This document shows positions 52,601 through 61,529 of a DNA stretch of 64,000 nucleotides, in pieces. This DNA comes from Solimonas marina (GTDB lineage: Bacteria > Pseudomonadota > Gammaproteobacteria > Nevskiales > Nevskiaceae). A model generated the notes under the pieces. The model saw nothing but the letters and a program-made list of their open reading frames with translations, was not told the DNA's origin and searched no databases. Location of the stretch: NCBI RefSeq assembly GCF_012241385.1, contig NZ_JAAVXB010000010.1:124001-188000 (forward strand), read 5' to 3'. How positions within the stretch are numbered: the stretch's first letter is position 1; each line of letters starts with the position of its first letter. A program made the translations under genes and the position numbers.

Positions 52601-55456
52601 TTACGCCGCGCGGCGACGCCGGCGTCCGAGCGCCGCACCGCCGAGCACCAGCAAGGTGCCGAAGCCCAAGGCACCGCCGCCGCCACCACTGCTGGCGCTG
52701 CCGGAATCGCTGCCCCCGCTGGATCCGCTACCGCCCGTGGTCGAGCCGCCGGTCGTGCTGCCGCCGGTCGTTCCGCCCGTCGAACCGCCGCTGGCGATCA
52801 GACTGGCACAGACGTCGTTGCCGATCAGCGTGTACGGCTGCGAAGCACCGGCCGAATCCTGCGTCAGACCTTCGCCGAGCGGCAGTGTGCCGGTCGTGTC
52901 ATCCGGCACCGAGACGCGCGTGCTGCTGATGATGTTGGTCAGCTGATCGCCGGTCTGCAGGCCGATCGCGCTCTTGTCCAGCACCAGCGTGATCGTGCCG
53001 TCGGCGGTGTAGTTGCTGGTGTCGTCCAGCGTGCCGAGCACCGTGTAATCGCCAAGGCCCGCCCCCGGCAGCACGCTGTGTGTGCCGTAGTTGAAGACCG
53101 GCGTCGCGCCATCGGAACTGACCATCGCCACGTAGTACTCGTTGTCCGGATCTTCGGGGATATTGAAGTACGTGATCCAGCGGAACAGTGGCAGCACGGT
53201 ATTGAGGTTGTCGACCTTCATCGTGAAGACCAGCTTGCCGTCCATGTCGGCCGGCTCGGCAATCTGCGTATAGAGCAGATCGTCGGTCGCATTGCCGACG
53301 TCGATGCCTTCAACGCCGTCGGCAACGCCGGCCGGGCTGGTCAGCAGAGTCTTGCCCGGCACCGTGCACGAACTCGGCACGCCACCGACGGTGATGGTCT
53401 GCTCGACCAGATCGCTGGTCCCGCCACGTGCATCGCGAACCTGCAGCTTGGCGGTGTAGGTGCCCGGCTCGCTGTAGACATGCGCCGGGAAGATCGGCGA
53501 GTCCTGGAACGCCAGGTCCGAACCGTCACCGAAGTCGACGACGTAATACGACAGGCCATCACCGTCGGCGTCCGCCGACGCGCTGCCGTTGAAGACCACG
53601 GACAGCGGAGCCGTGCCCTGCGTCACGTCAGCGCCGAGCACTGCCGTCGGCGCCGCGTTGGCCGCACAGCTGGCCGCCGGCAGCGCGTCGTTGACGGCCG
53701 TCACATCGAAGCTGCCGAAGCCGGTCGTGTAATCCCAGCCCGGCGTCGCGACGTACAGGCCATTGGTGCCGACCGTGATATCGGTGAAGCCGGTCGCCGT
53801 CTCCAGCGGGCCGCCGGTGTGCAGCGCATAGAACATCGGCGCCGCGAAACCGTAGGCATTGCAGTGCGCGCTTTCGATGCGCGCCCAGACACCCGCCGTC
53901 AACGGCGACGACAGGCTGGTGCCGATCACCGCGCTGTGCACGCCGCTGACGACGATGTCGGCGGCCGAATAGAACGCCGCGACGGCAAGGTTGAAGCCGG
54001 CGTCCATCGATACATCCGGCACGCCACGTAACCCCAGAGACGCCAACGGTACGACGCCGTTCTGCCAGTCCGGCGCGGTCTCGAAGGTGCTGGTGCCGCC
54101 GCCGGTCGCCGGCCAGGTGATTTCCTGGACGTAGTTGTAATCAGCATCGGTGAACAGCGAAGTGCCGCCGACCGCAACGACGTACGGCGACGACGCCGGA
54201 TATTCAACGGACGGCGGACCGGTATCCGGCGTGCCGAGGTTGATCAGCACCGAACACGACGCACCGGCGTCACCGGCGGAGACGAAGACCGTCTGTCCCT
54301 GTGCTTCGGCCTCCATGAAGATCTGGTCTTCGGCGGCGGCATCGCCAAGCAGCACGTTGATCGATTCACAACCACCGATGGAGATGTTCAGCGCCTTGGC
54401 TTCGTCGTCGGTGACGAACTGGTTCGCGCCATTGAGGATCGCGTCATCAAGACCGGCACCGTTGTAGAAGATCAGCTTCTGAACGTTGGTCGCGATACCG
54501 GTCATCGACTGGCTGTCGAGATCCCACTCGCCGTCGCCGCTGTTGTCCTGCGGGTCGGCCAGGTCGGTGACCTGCTTCACCTCGACCGGCACGTACGGCA
54601 ACCCGGTTTCGGATTCGGCCTGACGCAAGTCGGCGATGACCTGGCTCAGATCGTCGCCACCGGAGATGATGCCCATCGTCGTGCCGGCACCGGTCGGCGT
54701 CGCATCGGCATCATAGGCCTTGCGGAATGCCGCAGCGGTGAACGACTCGTTCAACACCGGCGTGCCGGCATCGTCATTGCTCGTGGCGGTCACGACGCCG
54801 GCGGCCGAAGCCGGCTGCTGGCTGATGTCGGTGTGGTTGATGATCTGGCTGATGTTGGTGTGCGGCTTGACCGCGTTCTGCAGCCCCTGCACCGCCAGCA
54901 CCAGCCCCGACAGCGACGCCGGGACCTGTACGTCACGCGTATTGACGCGCAACGTCGCGCCATTCGATGTGATGTTGAGCAGCGTGGTGTTGAACGCGCT
55001 TTGCGCCGCCGCGGCGGTGGTGTCGGCGTTGATCAGCAGGCGATTCGACGACAGCTTGATGTTCGTGAAGCCCCGCGCCGACAGGTAGTCAACAACCGAC
55101 TGTGCCTGTGCCGTGCTTGGCGAGTACGCGGCGATCGTCTGCGCCGACGTCAACACCTGCCCATACTGCGGATTGCCGGACGCATGCAGGTTGCTCAGGA
55201 AGCTCTGCAACTGCGCCTTGTTCTGCACCGATAGTGAGACGATGACATGCATCGTCTGATTCGACGGTACGGCGCTGGTCGTCAGGCCTGAGACCAGCGG
55301 CAGCGCCTTGGTCTGTGTCGACACCCAGCTGGTAGCGGCATGTGCCGACATCGTCAGCGCGCAAAGCGCCGCACCCATGAGCACCGAAGTCCGACGCACG
55401 ACAGCAGACGTCTGCGCGGGCGCCGCAACACTGCGGCGACTGTTTGAAGAAAACAT
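52601..55456 (-). CDS. Secreted S53 (sedolisin) peptidase with PKD domain and GlyGly-CTERM-like tail
   Basis: A 951-aa exported peptidase. I chose ATG 55456 because of a GGGGGG site and because the signal region then follows. A pro-kumamolisin activation domain (about 50-200) leads to the S53 domain, with Glu/Asp in 'EWDLDSQ' near residue 310 and the Ser in 'GTSLSSP' near residue 513. A PKD domain (about 600-690) and a jelly-roll-like region follow. The C-terminus is a Gly/Ser/Thr linker, a short hydrophobic helix (ALGFGTLLVLGGAALG) and RRRRR, the GlyGly-CTERM architecture recognised by rhombosortase. An acid protease displayed at the surface is likely. Confidence 0.94.
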   Translation of the reverse strand: MFSSNSRRSVAAPAQTSAVVRRTSVLMGAALCALTMSAHAATSWVSTQTKALPLVSGLTTSAVPSNQTMHVIVSLSVQNKAQLQSFLSNLHASGNPQYGQVLTSAQTIAAYSPSTAQAQSVVDYLSARGFTNIKLSSNRLLINADTTAAAAQSAFNTTLLNITSNGATLRVNTRDVQVPASLSGLVLAVQGLQNAVKPHTNISQIINHTDISQQPASAAGVVTATSNDDAGTPVLNESFTAAAFRKAYDADATPTGAGTTMGIISGGDDLSQVIADLRQAESETGLPYVPVEVKQVTDLADPQDNSGDGEWDLDSQSMTGIATNVQKLIFYNGAGLDDAILNGANQFVTDDEAKALNISIGGCESINVLLGDAAAEDQIFMEAEAQGQTVFVSAGDAGASCSVLINLGTPDTGPPSVEYPASSPYVVAVGGTSLFTDADYNYVQEITWPATGGGTSTFETAPDWQNGVVPLASLGLRGVPDVSMDAGFNLAVAAFYSAADIVVSGVHSAVIGTSLSSPLTAGVWARIESAHCNAYGFAAPMFYALHTGGPLETATGFTDITVGTNGLYVATPGWDYTTGFGSFDVTAVNDALPAASCAANAAPTAVLGADVTQGTAPLSVVFNGSASADADGDGLSYYVVDFGDGSDLAFQDSPIFPAHVYSEPGTYTAKLQVRDARGGTSDLVEQTITVGGVPSSCTVPGKTLLTSPAGVADGVEGIDVGNATDDLLYTQIAEPADMDGKLVFTMKVDNLNTVLPLFRWITYFNIPEDPDNEYYVAMVSSDGATPVFNYGTHSVLPGAGLGDYTVLGTLDDTSNYTADGTITLVLDKSAIGLQTGDQLTNIISSTRVSVPDDTTGTLPLGEGLTQDSAGASQPYTLIGNDVCASLIASGGSTGGTTGGSTTGGSTTGGSGSSGGSDSGSASSGGGGGALGFGTLLVLGGAALGRRRRRAA

Positions 55457-55545
55457 GAAAATGCCCCCCTGACAGGTGCCGGTCTCGAGGCTGGAGACCG
55501 GATCACCGAACATTGATGTGAACGCCTCGCGGCGTTGCGCGCGCC

Positions 55546-55839
55546 TTAGGCGTCGCGCGAATCAAGGTTCAACAGTGGAGGCGCGCGCGCGCGCGGGACC
55601 AAGCCCGGGCGCTCTACTTCACGCAGCAGCAGCGAACTCGACGGCGACTCGATGCGAAGCTCACCCGCCTGCCAAATCGGCCAGGTCGGCAGCAGCGGCA
55701 GTTGCCCATCCAGCGTCGCCAGCGACTGCACGCATTCCGCATCGCACTGCAGATCAACGTGCGCGAGATCGCTGAACGCCACAAACCATTGGGCGAGTAG
55801 CAGAACCAGCGCGAGCAGGACGGAACGGGAGCGCTGCAA
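55546..55839 (-). CDS. Small hypothetical exported protein
   Basis: A 97-aa frame with a hydrophobic N-terminus ('SVLLALVLLLAQWFVAFSDLAHVDL') and a Cys pair (CDAEC). The start is a TTG with weak AAGG upstream. It is located between the peptidase gene and the ABC importer. I recognise no family, and it may not be a gene. Confidence 0.4.
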   Translation of the reverse strand: MQRSRSVLLALVLLLAQWFVAFSDLAHVDLQCDAECVQSLATLDGQLPLLPTWPIWQAGELRIESPSSSLLLREVERPGLVPRARAPPLLNLDSRDA

Positions 55840-55947
55840 GGCGTCAGCCTTATGACAGGAACGTGTTGATTAGACGGCGGAATCACCGGAGGCGACAGCG
55901 GTAAATATCCACTAGGGAAGAACCCGGTTAACGATGTACGAAAGTCG

Positions 55948-56925
55948 CTATTCGCCGCTGGTGGTTTTTCCGCTCGACGTGTGTCGATGGCAGCGCAGCG
56001 CCGAGCGCTCGGCCACGCGCCATGCCGGCTCCGCCCCGTCGCACTCGGCCATGGCCTGCGTGCAGCGTCCGATGAAACGGCAGCGCCTGCCGTCGAGCTG
56101 TGCTCGCTGCAATGCGCCGGGGATCGCCGGGAGCGGCGTGTCGACATCGTCCGTCAGTGACGGCCGCGCACGCAGCAGCGCCTGCGTATACGGGTGTTGT
56201 GGCGCGCGCAGCAGGCTAGCGCTGGCGCCCACTTCCATCTGCCGTCCGGCGTAGAGCACCAGCGTCTGCTCGCACAGCTCGCCGACCAGGCCGAGATCGT
56301 GCGTGATCAACAGCAGCGACAGCGCGAAATCGCGACGCAAATCGCGCAGCAGATCGACGAGCTGTCGCTGCACCGTGGCATCGAGCGCCGTGGTCGGCTC
56401 GTCGGCGATCAGCAACTGCGGCCGGCACGCCAAAGCTGCGGCAAACATCACGCGCTGGCGCATGCCGCCGGATAACTCGTGTGGGTATTGTGCGAGGCGT
56501 TGCCCGGGACGGGCGACGCGAACAGCGTCGAGCAAGCGCTGCGCCTCCTGCCAGGCAGCGGCGCGCGACGCACCGCGATGGACTTGCAGCGACTCGGCAA
56601 TCTGCAGACCCACCGGGAGAAACGGATTCAGGCTCAGCGACGCATCCTGAAACACGAACCCGATCTGCGCACCGCGTACGGCATTGAGCGTTGCCTCGCC
56701 GACGCCGACGAGTTCGCGCCCGTTGAAGCGCGCGCTGCCCTGCACACGCAACTCCGGCGCCTGCAGGCCGAGCAGCGCCTGCATCGCCAGGCTCTTGCCG
56801 GAACCGGACTCGCCGACGATCGCTAGGCTGCCGCCCGCGTCAAGCGCAAAAGACAGCGCGTCGACGAGCGGCAGCGATACCCCGGGCACGGTGATGCTGA
56901 GTCGATCGACGACGAGCAAGCTCAT
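55948..56925 (-). CDS. Peptide ABC importer ATPase (DppD/OppD-like)
   Basis: A 325-aa ATPase. Walker A GESGSGKSLAMQAL near residue 40, 'ELSGGMRQRVMFAAAL' signature, Walker B 'LLIADEPTTAL' and 'ITHDLGLV' are complete. The last 80 residues carry the peptide-transporter C-terminal Cys motif ('RRCRFIGRCTQAMAEC'). The longer open frame upstream overlaps the permease gene, and ATG 56925 overlaps its stop by 4 nt. A second ATPase (OppF/DppF) is missing in the operon. Confidence 0.92.
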   Translation of the reverse strand: MSLLVVDRLSITVPGVSLPLVDALSFALDAGGSLAIVGESGSGKSLAMQALLGLQAPELRVQGSARFNGRELVGVGEATLNAVRGAQIGFVFQDASLSLNPFLPVGLQIAESLQVHRGASRAAAWQEAQRLLDAVRVARPGQRLAQYPHELSGGMRQRVMFAAALACRPQLLIADEPTTALDATVQRQLVDLLRDLRRDFALSLLLITHDLGLVGELCEQTLVLYAGRQMEVGASASLLRAPQHPYTQALLRARPSLTDDVDTPLPAIPGALQRAQLDGRRCRFIGRCTQAMAECDGAEPAWRVAERSALRCHRHTSSGKTTSGE

Positions 56926-57743
56926 GTCGTACCGGCACCACGCGCCAGACGCAGCCGCAGCTGTTCGGCAACGAGATTCAACAGCAGCAGCGTGGCGCCA
57001 AGGAACAAGGCGGGAAACAGCAACGACCAGGGCGTCGCCATCATCTCTCGCGCACCGTCGTCGACCAGCGCGCCCCAACTGGTCGACGCGGCGCCGAGGC
57101 CGAGAAAGCTCAAGAACGATTCGATGAGGATGACCTGCGGCAAGGTCAGCGCGGCGTACACGACGACGATGTCGACGAGATTGGGCACGATGTGCCGGAC
57201 GATGATGCGCGCGTCGCTGAGTCCGCCGATGCGCGCCGCCGCGATGAATTCGCGACGTCGCAGCACCAGCGTCTGACCGCGCACGACGCGCGCCATGTCC
57301 AACCAGTTGACGGCGCCGATGGCGACGAACAGCAACAGCAGATGACGGCCGAACAAGACCATCAGCACGATCACCAGGAACATGAACGGCAATGCGTAGA
57401 GCACATCGACCGCACGCATCATCAGTGTGTCGACGCGACCGCCCGCGTAGCCGGCGCATGCTCCGTAGGCAACACCGATCAGCAGCGACACCAAGGTTGA
57501 AACGACACCGACCAGCAGCGACAGGCGCCCGCCACAGGCGGTACGAACGAACAGGTCGCGGCCGAGGCTGTCGGTGCCGAACCAATGCTGATGCGCCAGC
57601 GTCGGCGCCGATGACCACGGTCCGTCGAAGTCGATTTCATCACAGGCGTAGGGACTGGCCAGCGGCGCCAGCAGCACAAACAGGATGATCGCCAACAGCA
57701 GCGACAGTGCGACGATCAATCCCATGGCAGGTGGCCGCCTCAT
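56922..57743 (-). CDS. Peptide ABC importer permease (OppC/DppC-like)
   Basis: A 273-aa inner-membrane permease. 'HWFGTDSLGRDLFVRTACGGRLSLLVGV' and the EAA loop 'EFIAAARIGGLSDARIIVRHIVPNL' mark the DppC family, with six helices. 4-nt overlaps join it to both neighbours in the order B, C, D. Confidence 0.93.
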   Translation of the reverse strand: MRRPPAMGLIVALSLLLAIILFVLLAPLASPYACDEIDFDGPWSSAPTLAHQHWFGTDSLGRDLFVRTACGGRLSLLVGVVSTLVSLLIGVAYGACAGYAGGRVDTLMMRAVDVLYALPFMFLVIVLMVLFGRHLLLLFVAIGAVNWLDMARVVRGQTLVLRRREFIAAARIGGLSDARIIVRHIVPNLVDIVVVYAALTLPQVILIESFLSFLGLGAASTSWGALVDDGAREMMATPWSLLFPALFLGATLLLLNLVAEQLRLRLARGAGTT

Positions 57744-58663
57744 GCGGTACGCAGCCGTGGATCGAGCGCGCCGTACAGTAGATCGACGACGAAGTTGAAC
57801 AGCACGATCAGCGTGCCGTAGAGCAGCACCGCACCGAGCACGAGCGTGTAATCGCGATTGAGCGCGGCCTGCACGAAGTAGCGGCCGAGCCCGGGAATGC
57901 CGAAGACCTGTTCGACGACGACGGACCCGGTCAACAAGCCGGCTGCCGCGGGCCCGAGGTGCGAGATCACCGGCAAAACCGCGGGGCGCCAGGCATGACG
58001 CAGAACCAGCAAGCGCAACGGCAGACCCTTGGCCCGCGCTGTGCGCAGATATGGCGTTGCCAGCGCGTCGATCAGCCCGTTACGCAGCAAGCGCGCGATA
58101 TAGGCAATCTGCGGCAGCGCCAGGGCGATCACCGGCAGGACCATATCGGTCGGCCGGTCATGATGCCAGCCACCGGCCGGCAACCAGCCCAGCGTCACCG
58201 CGAACAGCAATACCAGTAGCGGCGCGATCACATAGTTCGGAATCGACACGCCGATCAGCGTGATGTGGGTCAACAGGGGATCGATCCAGCGGCCTTGTCG
58301 CAATGCCGCCACGGCGCCGATCACGCCGCCGAGCAGCAAGGACAGCGCCAGCGCCGCCGAACCCAGCGCCAGCGACACCGGCAGCGCGTCGCCAATCAGC
58401 TCGGTGACGCGATAGCCCTCATACTGGAACGACGGACCGAGATCACCGTGCGCAAGGTTGCCCAGGTAATCAAGATATTGCCGCCACAACGGAGCGTCGA
58501 GGTGATACTCGCGCGTCAGCGCAGCCTCGACCTGCGGGGGCAGCGTGCGCTCACCATCGAATGGCCCGCCCGGCGCGGCGCGCATCAGGAAGAACGTCAG
58601 CGTCACGAGCACGAACAGCGTCGGCACGGCGCTCAGCAGCCGGCGCAGCGCGAAGCTCAGCAT
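57740..58663 (-). CDS. Peptide ABC importer permease (OppB/DppB-like)
   Basis: A 307-aa permease. N-terminus 'LLSAVPTLFVLVTLTFFLMRAAPGGPFD' and EAA loop 'YLRTARAKGLPLRLLVLRHAWRPAVLPVI' are typical of DppB/OppB. It is followed by the other permease gene with a 4-nt overlap and preceded by the substrate-binding protein gene 117 bases upstream. Confidence 0.94.
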   Translation of the reverse strand: MLSFALRRLLSAVPTLFVLVTLTFFLMRAAPGGPFDGERTLPPQVEAALTREYHLDAPLWRQYLDYLGNLAHGDLGPSFQYEGYRVTELIGDALPVSLALGSAALALSLLLGGVIGAVAALRQGRWIDPLLTHITLIGVSIPNYVIAPLLVLLFAVTLGWLPAGGWHHDRPTDMVLPVIALALPQIAYIARLLRNGLIDALATPYLRTARAKGLPLRLLVLRHAWRPAVLPVISHLGPAAAGLLTGSVVVEQVFGIPGLGRYFVQAALNRDYTLVLGAVLLYGTLIVLFNFVVDLLYGALDPRLRTA

Positions 58664-58780
58664 GCGCGGTCGCGGCGGCGAACGCGCGCCGTCCTTCGGT
58701 GAGGGCTGCGGCTTTTGCTGCTCCGACGAGCGAACCGCCTTTGTCGGAACGGCGCAAGCCGCGGCCTACCTCGTCGCAAC
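58664..58780. other. Gap between importer genes
   Basis: 117 bases between the substrate-binding protein gene and the first permease gene. No clear hairpin or box. Read-through from the binding-protein gene is the likely mode. Confidence 0.3.
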
Positions 58781-60370
58781 TCAACCATCGACGCCGAGAT
58801 CCTTGCTGTAGTGCACGTCCAGCAGGTTATCGCGCCAACCATGCACGCGCGGCTTGACCAGGTGCTTTGACACGTACCAGTAGATCGGGATGAAGGGCTG
58901 CGCGGCGAGCGCGCGACGTTCGGCGGCTTCGAGCAGCGCCGCGCGCGCCGCCGGATCGGACTGCGAACTCGCGCGCTGCAGCAGCGCGTCGTAGGCCGTG
59001 TCGTGCCAGTGCTCGTCGTTGCGACCGTTGCCGGCACGCAGCACGTCGAGGAAGCTGAGTGCATCATCGAAGTCGCCGATCCACGCAGCGCGGAAGATCT
59101 GCGTCAATCCGAGGCGGCGGTGAACGAAAAACACCTTGTTCTCCTCGTTGACGAGCGTCGCTTGCACGCCGAGCCGCTGCTTCCACATTGCAGCGATCAC
59201 GGTTGCAATGCGCTTGTGATCGTCATGCGTGTTGTAGCGGATCTCGACCTGCAACGGATGCGCCGCCGAGTAGCCGGCGTCGGCCAGCAAGCGCTGCGCC
59301 TCGGCCAAGCGCCGGGCATAGGGCCATCTGGCCCAGTCCGGCAGCTGCGCTTGATAGCCGCTGACCCCGGGCGGTACCCAACCATAAGCCGGCAACGCCA
59401 AGCCGTTCATGACCTTGTCGACGATCAGCTCGCGATCGATGGCCATCGCCAGCGCACGACGCAGCGCAAGGTGATCGCCCAGCGGCGCGCGCTGCATGTT
59501 GATGCCGTAGAAGTAGCTGCCGAGATAGGCGGCGACATGCAGCTCGCTGCCCTCGTCGGCTCGGATACGCGGCGCCTGGACCAGTGGCACTTCCGAGGTC
59601 ACGTCCAATTCACCCGCACGGTAGCGTTGCAGCTGCGCCGCGACGTCGTCGCCGGCAACGTACTGCACGCGGTCGATTTGCGTATGCGCATCGTCCCAGT
59701 ACTGCCGGTTGCGCTGTAGCGCCACCTGCGATTCGACGCGCCAGGCCTCGAGCCGATACGCACCGTTGCTGACCAGCCGCCCCGGACGCGCGAACGCGCG
59801 TCCGTACTGCGCCAGCGCCGGGAGATAGATCGGGAAACTCGCCGGATGCGCCAGCAGTCCGAGAAAGTACGGCGCCGGCTGCTTGAGCAGAATCTGCAGG
59901 CGCGACGGCCCCAGCGCCCAGACCGCCAGCGTGTCCGGCGATGCATGCCCGGCCGTGATCGCCGCCGCATTGACGATCGGCGCGAACAGCTGCGCGTAAG
60001 GCGCACCAGTCGCGGGATCGACGACTCGGCGCAGCGCCGCGACGAAGTCCTGAGCCGTCAACGCCGCACCGTTGGACCAGCGCAGGTTCGGCCGTAAATC
60101 GAAGGTATAACGACGCCCGCCGTCGGCGATCTGCCACCCCCACGCGGCTGCCGGCTCGATCTCACCGTCGGCGCCGATGCGCGTCAATCCTTCATAAAGA
60201 TCGCGTGCGATATTGAGCGCGCTGACGCTCGACATTCGCTGCGGGTCCAGAGATTCCGGCTCCGGGCCATTGCCGATACGCAATAGCGTGCCGGCTTGCG
60301 CAGTGAGCGGGCACAGCACCAGCATGAGCGCGAACGCGCAGCACCGCCGGCACCATGCCCGATACATCAT
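58781..60370 (-). CDS. Peptide ABC importer substrate-binding protein (OppA/DppA-like)
   Basis: A 529-aa periplasmic binding protein. Signal peptide 'CAFALMLVLCPLTAQA', then 'LRIGNGPEPESLDPQRMSSVSALNIARDLYEGLTRIG', the classic SBP family 5 N-terminus. 'LRRALAMAIDRELIVDKVMNGLALPAYGWVPPG' continues the pattern. ATG 60370 overlaps the EamA stop by 4 nt; the longer frame upstream is not used. It binds peptides for import by the permeases downstream. Confidence 0.93.
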   Translation of the reverse strand: MMYRAWCRRCCAFALMLVLCPLTAQAGTLLRIGNGPEPESLDPQRMSSVSALNIARDLYEGLTRIGADGEIEPAAAWGWQIADGGRRYTFDLRPNLRWSNGAALTAQDFVAALRRVVDPATGAPYAQLFAPIVNAAAITAGHASPDTLAVWALGPSRLQILLKQPAPYFLGLLAHPASFPIYLPALAQYGRAFARPGRLVSNGAYRLEAWRVESQVALQRNRQYWDDAHTQIDRVQYVAGDDVAAQLQRYRAGELDVTSEVPLVQAPRIRADEGSELHVAAYLGSYFYGINMQRAPLGDHLALRRALAMAIDRELIVDKVMNGLALPAYGWVPPGVSGYQAQLPDWARWPYARRLAEAQRLLADAGYSAAHPLQVEIRYNTHDDHKRIATVIAAMWKQRLGVQATLVNEENKVFFVHRRLGLTQIFRAAWIGDFDDALSFLDVLRAGNGRNDEHWHDTAYDALLQRASSQSDPAARAALLEAAERRALAAQPFIPIYWYVSKHLVKPRVHGWRDNLLDVHYSKDLGVDG

Positions 60371-61284
60371 GCCTTGGCGCGACGGCGCGACGCCCAGGTG
60401 ACGACGATCACCGACAACAGAATCACCGACGTACCGCCGACCTGCATGGTGCTGAGGCGTTCGTCGAGCACCAGCCAGCCGAGCAGTACCGCGACTGCCG
60501 GATTGACGTAGGCATAGGTGCCCAACTGCGCCGGCGAGACCTGATGCACCAGCCAGAAGTAGGCGCCGTAGGCGACGCAGGAGCCGAGCACAGCGAGATA
60601 GATCAGCGCACCGATGGCCTGTCCGGTCCAGCGCCATTGTTCGGCCTCCCCCATCGCGAGGCCGAGCACCGTCATGATGATGCCGGTCACCGCCATCTGC
60701 AGCGCAGCGGTCATCATCGGCGCACAACCGACCGGATGGCGCCGCGACAGCACCGAACCGGCGGCCCACATGATCGGCGCCAGCAGCAATGCGACGTACG
60801 CTGGCCACGGCGCCAACGACATCCGCAGGCCGTCGCCAACCAGCACGGCAACACCGGCGAAGCCGACAACCAAACCGGCCAGCGTCCAGCGATCGAGGCG
60901 TTCACCGCTGTTGCCCAGCGTGCCGAAACCGGCCATCCACAGTGCCGACGTGGCGACGATCAGCGCGGCTTGGTTCGACGGCACCCAGTGCTCACTCCAG
61001 GTGACCAGGCCATTGCCTCCCACCAGCATCAGCACGGCGACGACGGCGATCATCCACCAATCCCGCCATGCACGCGGCAGGCGGTCACCGCGCCACCACG
61101 CATACGCAATCATCAAGGGGGCCGCGAGCAGGAAGCGCAGGCCGGCGAACAACACCGGTGGCGCGTGCTCGACGCCGATGCGGATCGCCAAGTAGGTCGA
61201 TCCCCAGACGACATAGACGATCGCGAACGCGATCAGAACCTGCGCGGCGCGGTCAGTCCGCGGCGCAGCATTGGCCATCGACAT
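60367..61284 (-). CDS. EamA-family (DMT) transporter
   Basis: A 305-aa membrane protein with ten helices in two EamA repeats ('VYVVWGSTYLAIRIGVEHAPPVLFAGLRFLLAAPLM' and 'LAVLGSCVAYGAYFWLVHQVSPAQLGTYAYVNPAVAVLLGWLVLDERL'). It is an exporter of metabolites, often amino acids. It overlaps the binding-protein gene by 4 nt, so it is translated with the peptide importer. Confidence 0.93.
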   Translation of the reverse strand: MSMANAAPRTDRAAQVLIAFAIVYVVWGSTYLAIRIGVEHAPPVLFAGLRFLLAAPLMIAYAWWRGDRLPRAWRDWWMIAVVAVLMLVGGNGLVTWSEHWVPSNQAALIVATSALWMAGFGTLGNSGERLDRWTLAGLVVGFAGVAVLVGDGLRMSLAPWPAYVALLLAPIMWAAGSVLSRRHPVGCAPMMTAALQMAVTGIIMTVLGLAMGEAEQWRWTGQAIGALIYLAVLGSCVAYGAYFWLVHQVSPAQLGTYAYVNPAVAVLLGWLVLDERLSTMQVGGTSVILLSVIVVTWASRRRAKA

Positions 61285-61475
61285 GCTGAAGCAACCCCTG
61301 AGTATGCTGACATCGAGAATCGATGCCCATTATGCGGGGACTAGCGAAGCGGCAAAAGAAAGTAGAGAGGGGCGCCCCCAGCTACACACTAGATCCAAGC
61401 CTTCTCGCAGCAGGCGGGCCTTTATGGACAAACCCTTGAATATCTAGCGCTTACTGATCCTCGGTGGGCATAAAA

Positions 61476-61499
61476 AAGGAGGGGCGCGAGCCCCTCCTT
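61476..61499 (-). terminator. Terminator of the partial TonB receptor gene
   Basis: 10-bp stem AAGGAGGGGC/GCCCCTCCTT with loop GCGA. Read on the minus strand it is followed by a T run, 30 bases after the receptor stop codon. Confidence 0.9.
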
Positions 61500-61529
61500 C
61501 GTTCACCACTGCATCGATCACGTAAGCAA

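Noticed and set aside
56925..57618. Large N-terminal extension of the OppD-like ATPase
   Set aside because: It overlaps the permease gene in another frame and has no ABC features.
60370..60808. N-terminal extension of the substrate-binding protein
   Set aside because: It overlaps the EamA gene. The signal peptide begins at the chosen ATG 60370.
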